Source of the DNA: Flavobacterium sp.
GTDB lineage: Bacteria > Bacteroidota > Bacteroidia > Flavobacteriales > Flavobacteriaceae
NCBI GenBank assembly: GCA_023251135.1
Contig: JAHEZJ010000013.1
Coordinates: 52,990-116,989 of the forward strand
Reading direction: 5' to 3'
Length of the DNA stretch: 64,000 nt
Shown here: in pieces, positions 35,555 through 42,138 of the stretch
Numbering within the stretch: the stretch's first letter is position 1
Layout: each line of letters begins with the position of its first letter
Notes under the pieces: generated by a model
The model's input: the letters and a program-made list of their open reading frames with translations, nothing else
The model's database searches: none
Told to the model about the DNA's origin: nothing
Translations under genes and position numbers: made by a program

Positions 35555-36661
35555 TTATTGGATTCCTTTCCACCATTGCTGGAAGGGCTGTTTTTCATTT
35601 TTCAGTTCGACTAATTCTCCAATCATTGGAGTAATTAACGGAATTGGATTCGCGGATAAATCGTTTAATTCGGTTACTTTTTTTAAAGGTTCATCCCAGG
35701 AATGAAGCGCAAGTGAGAATTTAGACGAGTGTACCGGAAATACTCTTTTTGCTTTCAGATCCTGCATGGCTTTGATTACATCTTCGGGTAAATTATGAAT
35801 GTACTTCCAGGCAGGATTGTATTGACCATTGTCGATAAGGGCAAGGTCGAAAGGGCCAAATTGAGTTCCAATTTCTTTAAAGTGTGTATCATAACCACTG
35901 TCACCGCCTAAATATATTTTAAAATCTCCGGCTTCTAAAACAAACGAACTCCAAAGCGTGTTACAGCGCTTAAAACTTCTGCCCGAAAAATGCCTTGAAG
36001 GCGTAGTGTAAAGCGTTAAATTCTGATCGAGTTCTACTTTTTCAAACCAGTCTTTTTCGATAATGTTTTCCTTTGGAAATCCCCAAAACTCAAAGTGTGA
36101 ACCCACGCCAAGCGAGCAAATTACTTTTTTGATCTTAGGTTTTAATTGCAGAATGGTATCATAATCCAGATGATCGTAATGATCGTGTGTGATCAGTAAA
36201 TAATCAATTTCGGGAAGATCATCGACGGTGTAAATATCGGTTCCTTTAAATGCTTTTGTGGTGCCGGGAATCGGGGAGGCGTTACCGCTGAAAACAGGGT
36301 CGATTAAAAAACGCTTTCCTTCAAGCTGAATAAAATAGGAAGAATGCCCAAACCAAACCAGCGCATCTTTTTCAGGAGCGAGTGACAATAAATTGGTTTT
36401 GACTGACGGGATGAAGTCGGACGGAATTTTTCGGTCTACTTTTTTGAAGAAAAAATCATAAAGTACTTTTGAGTATCCGTAACCTTCTGCAAGTTCCGGT
36501 GTAAAATTCTGATTCTCAAATTTACCATTTTTATACTGAGGAGATTTCTGAATCAGTGCTAATCGTTCTCCTGAGGGGGCTTTTCCAAATTTTGGATGCT
36601 GTAGAAAAAAGTAAAGCGCAATGGCTAAAACGAGAAGTACAATAAGTAAGGGTGTGATCAT
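35555..36661 (-). CDS. MBL-fold metallo-hydrolase, NAPE-PLD/UlaG-like, membrane-anchored
   Basis: 368 residues. An N-terminal transmembrane segment (residues 4-20, PLLIVLLVLAIALYFFL) precedes a metallo-beta-lactamase domain with LVWFGHSSYFIQLEGKRFLI, the zinc motif THDHYDHLDYD near residue 157, IYLGGDSGYDTHF and VFPVHSSKFSLALHSWDEPL. The layout is that of bacterial N-acylphosphatidylethanolamine phospholipase D-like proteins (RomA type); the substrate is unproven. It overlaps the upstream DUF1801 gene by four bases (ATGA), so it is co-translated with it. Confidence 0.88.
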   Translation of the reverse strand: MITPLLIVLLVLAIALYFFLQHPKFGKAPSGERLALIQKSPQYKNGKFENQNFTPELAEGYGYSKVLYDFFFKKVDRKIPSDFIPSVKTNLLSLAPEKDALVWFGHSSYFIQLEGKRFLIDPVFSGNASPIPGTTKAFKGTDIYTVDDLPEIDYLLITHDHYDHLDYDTILQLKPKIKKVICSLGVGSHFEFWGFPKENIIEKDWFEKVELDQNLTLYTTPSRHFSGRSFKRCNTLWSSFVLEAGDFKIYLGGDSGYDTHFKEIGTQFGPFDLALIDNGQYNPAWKYIHNLPEDVIKAMQDLKAKRVFPVHSSKFSLALHSWDEPLKKVTELNDLSANPIPLITPMIGELVELKNEKQPFQQWWKGIQ

Positions 36662-37086
36662 TTTTGCTGTGGTGGATAAAGTTTTAGTGTCAGTTCAAGC
36701 GATATTTTAATCATTTCTTTAACAATTTCGAGATCAACATCGCTTAGTTTTTTGATATAAATACAGGCCTTTGCAGACTTGTGTTTTCCTAATTTTGAAA
36801 GCAGCTCTTCTCTTTTTTTATCCGAAAGATAGACATAGAGCGAGATTGCGGCTTTTCTTGGGGAGAATCCTGCAAGAGGAGCATCGCCTTCGTGACCGCT
36901 GGCATATTTGTAATGGTAACTGCCAAAACCAATGATGCTCGGGCCCCACATTTTGGCTTCAAAACCACTTATGTTCTGCATGATTTTAATGAGTTCAAAA
37001 GCATCATTTCTTTTAACTTCGTCATCAATCGCATTTACAAAATCAACGACACTGCTTTCGGTTGCTGTAGTTTTATTTTTTGCCAT
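36658..37086 (-). CDS. DUF1801 domain protein
   Basis: 142 residues: SVVDFVNAIDDEVKRNDAFE, LIKIMQNISGFEAKMWGPSI, the YHYKYASGHEGDAPLAGFSP turn and KHKSAKACIYIKKLSDVDLE. This subtype differs from the DUF1801 at 32143, and clear homologues exist across Bacteroidota as uncharacterised proteins. Its stop overlaps the MBL-fold start by four bases. Head of the likely five-gene operon ending with LOG. Begins two bases from the serine hydrolase stop. Confidence 0.85.
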   Translation of the reverse strand: MAKNKTTATESSVVDFVNAIDDEVKRNDAFELIKIMQNISGFEAKMWGPSIIGFGSYHYKYASGHEGDAPLAGFSPRKAAISLYVYLSDKKREELLSKLGKHKSAKACIYIKKLSDVDLEIVKEMIKISLELTLKLYPPQQK

Positions 37087-37088
37087 TT

Positions 37089-38132
37089 TTATGGATTTAA
37101 TAAATTACTGTTTAAGACTGCATTTTTGATTTTGAATTCAGATGCATAAAACAAATTAGGCTCTGTATTCATTTGATTTTCTAGAATAATCACAGTTGTT
37201 TCAGATTCGGGGAAGTACAAATTTACGGAAGAAAAACCATCCCCTAAACCAGTGTGCCCTAAATATTTTACGGTTTCTTTTTGGATAATGCGTATCCCGG
37301 AACCATAGCCTTCTTTTTCCTTTCCGAAGAAATTATGCTGCGAAGTAATCTTTGAAGTAATCATTAACTGATATGTTTTCGGTTGGAGTATTTTTCCTTT
37401 ATGAAGATTTTCGTTCCAAAGGGCCAGATCGTTTACTGTGGAGACAATCCCATCAGCACCTAAGCTTTCAGGGTTGATTTTAGAATTTTTTACCGATTCA
37501 AAAACGCCGTTTTTATTTAGATATCCTGACACTATATTTTGATTTTTAGCAGCATCGTAGACAAAAGTATTTTTCATCTTTAGTTTTTTGAAAAGCAAAT
37601 TCGCATTTTCGGAATAACTTTTTTTAGTGGTGTTTGCTACAATTTTACCAAGCAGACTAAAACTGAGGTCTCCATACTTAAAATCAGTTCCGGGAGGAAA
37701 AGCCAGAGGTTTTTGCAAACTTGTAATTCCATGACTGTGGTTTAACAGCTGCTGAACCGTTACGGAGTCGGCCCAGGATTGGGTTAAATCCGGCAGGTAT
37801 TTTTTGATTGGGGCATTCAGGTCTATTTTCCCTTTTTCAACTTCGAGTAAAATCAAAACGGCCGTAATTTGTTTGCTGTTCGACATAATTTCAAAGTGAC
37901 TATTGAGGGTTAAAGGCCTTTTGGTTTCAAAATTTTCAAAACCCTGCGCTTTTGAATAGATTGTTTTTCCCTTTTTCGAAATCAGAACTACCCCATTAAA
38001 AAGGGGAGAAGTATCTTTAAGAATGCTATCAATTGTAGACGAGAGCTTGTCTTTTTTCTGCGCGACCAAATTGCAGTTTGAAAATAAAAATAGAAAACAG
38101 AGTAGTGTTGAAATTTTGCGAATCGTATTCAT
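37089..38132 (-). CDS. Beta-lactamase-family serine hydrolase, secreted
   Basis: 347 residues with a hydrophobic N-terminal signal (cysteine at residue 20 in FLFSNC could be a lipidation site). Penicillin-binding-protein fold: nucleophile motif SNSK at residues 84-87 (IMSNSKQITAVL), FPPGTDFKYGDLSFSLLGKI containing the second motif, and GHTGLGDGF for the third. The second motif reads Y153-G-D155 in place of the usual Y-x-N, so catalysis may differ from class C enzymes. Role could be esterase, peptidase or cell-wall related; antibiotic resistance is not implied. Confidence 0.85.
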   Translation of the reverse strand: MNTIRKISTLLCFLFLFSNCNLVAQKKDKLSSTIDSILKDTSPLFNGVVLISKKGKTIYSKAQGFENFETKRPLTLNSHFEIMSNSKQITAVLILLEVEKGKIDLNAPIKKYLPDLTQSWADSVTVQQLLNHSHGITSLQKPLAFPPGTDFKYGDLSFSLLGKIVANTTKKSYSENANLLFKKLKMKNTFVYDAAKNQNIVSGYLNKNGVFESVKNSKINPESLGADGIVSTVNDLALWNENLHKGKILQPKTYQLMITSKITSQHNFFGKEKEGYGSGIRIIQKETVKYLGHTGLGDGFSSVNLYFPESETTVIILENQMNTEPNLFYASEFKIKNAVLNSNLLNP

Positions 38133-38185
38133 TAATGTTTTTAGTGGTTTGGTGTTGTGTTTTCTTCCTCAGTAATCAATTGCAA

Positions 38186-38560
38186 TTAAAACATGCCATT
38201 TTCATTCACTATTTCGGTTGGGATGGACTGCCCTAAGTCCCAAAGCTCTACAATTTTGTCCGATTCAAACCGAAGAATGTGTATCACTACAAAACCGATA
38301 TCAGTGGGAGTTTGTTTTAAATGCGAATGCACAGCAACCAGATTTTGATCTTCAAGTATATGGTGAATGGTAAAGGTTTTATTAGGGTTTTTTCGGGTCG
38401 ATTCTTCCATTGCGAGCATCAAAGTATTGGCATCTCCTTTAAAATAGGCATTGTGATGTTTGAAATTTTCGCCAACATGAAGACGAAAAGCTTCGTGCGA
38501 ATGCCCGTTTGCGGCAAGTTTTAAAAAGTCGCGGGCGATTTCTTTCTTAGTCTTACTCAT
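38186..38560 (-). CDS. SnoaL-like (NTF2-fold) protein
   Basis: 124 residues: EIARDFLKLAANGHSHEAFR, GENFKHHNAYFKGDANTLML, FTIHHILEDQNLVAVHSHLK and VVIHILRFESDKIVELWDLG, the typical SnoaL-like order with a cone-shaped ligand pocket. Such proteins are often polyketide-type cyclases or simple ligand binders; nothing here decides. Stands alone between the serine hydrolase and the racemase. Confidence 0.85.
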   Translation of the reverse strand: MSKTKKEIARDFLKLAANGHSHEAFRLHVGENFKHHNAYFKGDANTLMLAMEESTRKNPNKTFTIHHILEDQNLVAVHSHLKQTPTDIGFVVIHILRFESDKIVELWDLGQSIPTEIVNENGMF

Positions 38561-38661
38561 GGTTTTGGAATTTAATAGCTAACTAAGTTATGAAAATAAG
38601 TTCCTGAAATAAAAAGAATTATGAAATTATTAATGGAAGTCCTGCGGGTATGTCTTTGATC

Positions 38662-39342
38662 TTAAGACAATATAAAGTCGACAATGGCTTCGGAATGTAT
38701 TTTTGTGGTATCAAAAACAGGAACAGAAAAATCAGACTGATTCAGTAGCAACGGAATTTCGGTACAGCACAGAATGATCCCTTCGGCGCCTCGCGAAATG
38801 AGTTCGTTTGCAATATTGATATAATTCTGTTTGGACTCGGGGTTAATAATACCTCTTCCGAGTTCTTCTTTTAGAACATGCTGAATGTAATTTCGCGTTT
38901 CCTGTTGCTCGGGAATAAGCACGTTTAACCCAAAACTTTTCAGACGATCTTTATAAAAATCCATTTCCATCGAAAATGAGGTTCCTAAAAGTCCAATTGT
39001 TTTGATTTTTTCTTTTGTTATCACTCTGGCGGTCTCTGTCCCGATGTGAATCAGTGGTAATGCAATTTCTTTTTCAATTTCATTGGCAAACATATGTGCT
39101 GTGTTTGCGCACAATACGATAGCCTCAACACCACTTTTCTTCAAACTTAAGCAGGCATTCAACAGAAGCTCATAAGAATGAGCCCAGGTTTTTTCCTGAA
39201 CATCACCAAAATTCAAAGAATAAATCAGGCATTCTGCAAATTGCAGTCCGCCTAGTTTTTTGTTAACACCTTCGTTAATTAATTTGTAATAATCTATGGT
39301 AGAAACCCAGCTGATTCCGCCTACAAGTCCTATTTTTTTCAT
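38662..39342 (-). CDS. Aspartate/glutamate racemase family protein
   Basis: 226 residues from MKKIGLVGGISW; a second upstream ATG at 39357 would add five residues (MPLKT) and cannot be excluded. Both catalytic cysteine regions of the Asp/Glu racemase fold are present: IVLCANTAHMFANEIE near residue 85 and GIILCCTEIPLLLNQSDF near the C-terminus. Substrate is most likely aspartate or a related amino acid (RacD-like), by family. Downstream is the NTF2 protein gene; upstream is a 535-base repeat-filled region. Confidence 0.85.
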   Translation of the reverse strand: MKKIGLVGGISWVSTIDYYKLINEGVNKKLGGLQFAECLIYSLNFGDVQEKTWAHSYELLLNACLSLKKSGVEAIVLCANTAHMFANEIEKEIALPLIHIGTETARVITKEKIKTIGLLGTSFSMEMDFYKDRLKSFGLNVLIPEQQETRNYIQHVLKEELGRGIINPESKQNYINIANELISRGAEGIILCCTEIPLLLNQSDFSVPVFDTTKIHSEAIVDFILS

Positions 39343-39877
39343 TGTTTTGAGGGGCATTTATAAAGCAGAACTTTATAATTTAAAAGATATGTTTCTATGT
39401 GTTAAATCATTTTTGTTGATGATGCGCAACGGGTTAGATGAATCACGAAAAAATATGGGCCGAGCCTATGGCTCTTTTACAACTTTAACGCTTATTTTAC
39501 GAAAATCGATTATACTGAATCTGTCATACTTTTATATTCTATGTTAATTTACGCGCATGGATTATGGTTCGTTAACAGCAAAAACAACTGCATAATTTAG
39601 TTTCGATGGAACGACAAATTTTATAGCGACTTTTAATTGTTCTATGCTAATTTATACGCATGAATTATGGTTCGTTAACAACAAAAACAGCTGCATAATT
39701 TAGTTCCGAAGGAACGACAAATTTGTAGCAACGGATTTTAATCCGTTGAAAAAAAAGCGTCTTCAGAATAAGTTCCAGCGGAACGATACATTTTGCGTTC
39801 TTTTTTACACTTAAGAATCTATGTTTCTATGTGTTAAAATGTTTTTATGTTAGCCTTATTGGCAAATAAAACTGATT
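39343..39877. repeat. Repeat-rich intergenic region with flanking 18-bp direct repeats
   Basis: No gene. An 18-base direct repeat (ATGTTTCTATGTGTTAAA) occurs at 39389-39406 and 39821-39838; both copies sit in 8-base-phased sequence (TCTATGTT / TCTATGTG). Between them lie two tandem copies of about 94 bases (39537 and 39640, offset 103) containing GTTCGTTAACA and GTTCCGAAGGAACGAC, a third partial GTTCCAGCGGAACGA at 39771, and a hairpin AACGGAT-TTTA-ATCCGTT at 39730-39747. The organisation looks like a composite of REP-like elements. Confidence 0.75.
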
Positions 39878-40300
39878 TTAAGATTTTTCTTTTACCACCA
39901 ATTTCGTAGCCAGATAAGCTGCCGGTATATAGGCAAATAATAGGTCTGTGATATTAAACCAAACCGGTGAAGGCAGGGAGCACACATTTATAATTCCGCC
40001 CAGTAAAAAGAAAGCGCCAATAACCAGTCCAAGTTTTGTTTTATGACCGATGGCAATTAAAGCCGTTGTTCCCGCACCTGCAAACGTTCCGATGGCATGC
40101 GCCAGAAACGGAAACAGAAAATGTTTTGGTTCAAATAAATGCATGGTAGCTTTTAGCCCTTCGATAGTGGTAACATCAGCGCCATTGGGAGCAGGAATGA
40201 TAGAGCTGCTCATCAGAATGATAGCCATATTGACAATACTTCCAACAAAAAGACCAATTATAACGGCTATTGTATTTCTTAAAATAGGATTCATAGTCAT
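39878..40300 (-). CDS. Small integral membrane protein
   Basis: 140 residues with four hydrophobic segments (about 8-30, 65-88, 90-108, 116-132) and a conserved-looking glycine-rich second helix (LAHAIGTFAGAGTTALIAIG). Resembles uncharacterised membrane proteins of Bacteroidota; no function. A second ATG two codons in (40294) is equally plausible as start. Stands alone. Confidence 0.7.
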   Translation of the reverse strand: MTMNPILRNTIAVIIGLFVGSIVNMAIILMSSSIIPAPNGADVTTIEGLKATMHLFEPKHFLFPFLAHAIGTFAGAGTTALIAIGHKTKLGLVIGAFFLLGGIINVCSLPSPVWFNITDLLFAYIPAAYLATKLVVKEKS

Positions 40301-40403
40301 AGTTTTAGTACTACGAATTTATGAAAATTATAGCTGGTATCGCAATTAAATAATGCGTCTGACTTTTATTTTTAAAGTTAAAAAATGAGCGAGAAAGAGC
40401 AGA

Positions 40404-40892
40404 CTATGGTTTTTCAGATAGTTTCTTCTCGTTTTCGGTCTGAGGCTTTCCGGTTGCGTTAGGTTCTCCTTTCCCGGTAGTAATTAGTTTAAGCAGACTG
40501 TTCCCGATATAATTGGTCCAGGCGCCTCTGCAAATTTCAAAACATTCGTAATCGGGTACCAAACCTACATGGGTAAAACGCAGCTCTGTTTTTCCGTTTT
40601 TTTCTGAAATCTCAAAAGTAGGATGGGTACCAGTCCATTCCGTTTTATCTTCCGTAAATTTGAAATAGTTGTTCTCTACCAGCCAGACGATTTTCTGATT
40701 CGGAATCACTTCTACTAGTTTTACTTTGCAGCGGTGAATGTCTTCGTAATGATAGTCAAACTCATCGTTTAATTGAGCTGTATTCCCTTCGATTTCTTCC
40801 GACCACCAGCCGCGGACATTTGTCACAGCCTTAAAAACTTCTTGTGGTGATTGATCGACTAGTATAGTTGTGGTAAAATTTGTTGCACTCAT
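40404..40892 (-). CDS. SRPBCC domain protein (AHSA1-like)
   Basis: 162 residues: FTTTILVDQSPQEVFKAVTN start, RGWWSEEIEGNTAQLNDEFDYHYED, TFEISEKNGKTELRFTHVG and CRGAWTNYIGNSLLKLITTG. This is the WW-type AHSA1 subgroup common in Bacteroidota, distinct from the copy at 32643. The C-terminus ends in a charged tail (GKPQTENEKKLSEKP). Start chosen at 40892 (MSATNF), ten codons inside the frame. Ligand unknown. Confidence 0.85.
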   Translation of the reverse strand: MSATNFTTTILVDQSPQEVFKAVTNVRGWWSEEIEGNTAQLNDEFDYHYEDIHRCKVKLVEVIPNQKIVWLVENNYFKFTEDKTEWTGTHPTFEISEKNGKTELRFTHVGLVPDYECFEICRGAWTNYIGNSLLKLITTGKGEPNATGKPQTENEKKLSEKP

Positions 40893-40989
40893 TTTGTCTG
40901 ATTTTAAAAAGTTGTAACACAAATTTACGGTTTAAAAATCAATGTGTTAGGGCTGTTAAGAGACAAAAATGAGGGGTGAATCGGACAAG

Positions 40990-41037
40990 ATTATTAGGCA
41001 ATTAGATAATTAGATTGTTAGACTGTTGGATTTTAGA
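40990..41037. repeat. Octamer repeat abutting a stop codon
   Basis: Six in-phase 8-base units starting with ATTATTAG, GCAATTAG, ATAATTAG, ATTGTTAG, four of them ending in TTAG, the last ending one base before the stop codon (41039) of the neighbouring minus-strand membrane protein. Confidence 0.8.
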
Positions 41038-41038
41038 T

Positions 41039-41824
41039 TTACTCAATTCTCCTGACCACATTATCAAGATCATTCACAACAAGTTTCAGAATGATTTTAT
41101 CATGGGGAAAATATTTTTGCATATCGTTTCTCAGTTGTACAAAAGGCTCAAAGGCTGACGGGTCATCTTTAACTGATTCGTTACAGGAAATGGATATTTC
41201 GTAGTTGTTATTGATTTTTTCCAGATAGACATACTTGGTTATGGCGTCATCAAAAAAGGTTGTTTTTTGAAGCGCTTCTGCAATTTTATCTGCTTCATTT
41301 TCATTAATATTGCTTTGATAGGCAATCTCATGATTCATGATACCGTATTTTTTTGTTGACTCTGTGAGGCCTCCGTTTGCTGTTTCGGTTAAAAAGGCAA
41401 TACCGAATATCCCTCCCAGAAGAACCAAAATACCAATTACTGAAATTAAAATGGTTCTCGGCCAGGCAAAATGTTCGCCGCCATTTTCGAGGTGTTTGCT
41501 AATTTGTTTTTCCTGATATTCTTTGGTGAAATAAGTGGCGATTGCCATATAAATTAAAGGGAAAACGATATTTGGAATCTTAGCGCTGATGGGTTCCGGG
41601 ATTAAGAATATCAGGGCAAAGATCAAAACAGTGGAAAGTGTGGTTATAATCCAGGTTTTTTTGGCTTTGGCAGACTCACCAAAAACTTTAAAATTCTCTG
41701 CTAAAAAATAGCCTGCAACCAAAGGTCCTCCTAAGAAAGTGCCAACACGAATGGCGTTGTCTGTATAGATTTTTTCTGTTGGTATTTCTTCAAAAACTGA
41801 TTTTTCAATTGCTGCTTCTTCCAT
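41039..41824 (-). CDS. Membrane protein of unknown function
   Basis: 261 residues. A soluble N-terminus of about 25 residues (EEAAIEKSVFEEIPTEKIYT) precedes three or four hydrophobic segments (near 30-45, 60-80, 85-100, 130-155), and a C-terminal extracytoplasmic half follows that has no family I recognise. Start at 41824 (MEEAAIEKS) rather than the upstream frame end. A TATTTTTG box lies at 41872-41879. Stands alone. Confidence 0.65.
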   Translation of the reverse strand: MEEAAIEKSVFEEIPTEKIYTDNAIRVGTFLGGPLVAGYFLAENFKVFGESAKAKKTWIITTLSTVLIFALIFLIPEPISAKIPNIVFPLIYMAIATYFTKEYQEKQISKHLENGGEHFAWPRTILISVIGILVLLGGIFGIAFLTETANGGLTESTKKYGIMNHEIAYQSNINENEADKIAEALQKTTFFDDAITKYVYLEKINNNYEISISCNESVKDDPSAFEPFVQLRNDMQKYFPHDKIILKLVVNDLDNVVRRIE

Positions 41825-41871
41825 ACTATAGTATTGAGTTTTTTTTATTTTAATAGTCCGTGTCAAAAGGT

Positions 41872-41879
41872 CAAAAATA
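41872..41879 (-). promoter_or_regulatory. Candidate -7 box TATTTTTG
   Basis: Exact TAnnTTTG on the minus strand, 47 bases before the start at 41824. No TTTG at -33. Confidence 0.4.
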
Positions 41880-42104
41880 CAAATTAATGTCTGATGGAAG
41901 TAAAACAGAGCTTGTTTTGTGCAGAAGAGAAGGTGTAAGACAAGTAAACTTCTTTCATATAATGTTATGTTGCTTATTACAAGTGAAATGTCTTTATTTA
42001 TGGTTTTAAAAATCGATGCATTTATATGTTTTTAAATAACTAGCAGGAAGAATTTAAAATGATAATATTCCTGGTGATTTCTGAAAAATAACTAAGTTAA
42101 TTCT

Positions 42105-42112
42105 TACTTTTG
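42105..42112 (+). promoter_or_regulatory. Candidate -7 box TACTTTTG of the M14 peptidase gene
   Basis: Exact TAnnTTTG, 26 bases before the ATG at 42139; leader of about 20 bases predicted. No clear -33 element. Confidence 0.5.
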
Positions 42113-42138
42113 AAAAACTATCCAAATTAAAATTAATT

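Larger units (their letters stand above)
41825..42138. other. Divergent intergenic region upstream of the M14 peptidase gene
   Basis: 314 bases with no gene. Holds a TATTTTTG box for the minus-strand membrane protein (41872-41879) and a TACTTTTG box for the plus-strand peptidase (42105-42112). Nothing else of note is seen. Confidence 0.5.

Noticed and set aside
37089..38132. Antibiotic-resistance beta-lactamase
   Set aside because: Only general fold motifs are present, with an atypical second motif; many such serine hydrolases are esterases or peptidases.
39296..39547. 83-codon plus-strand frame in the repeat-rich spacer
   Set aside because: It overlaps the racemase start and the repeat elements, and no family or promoter supports it.
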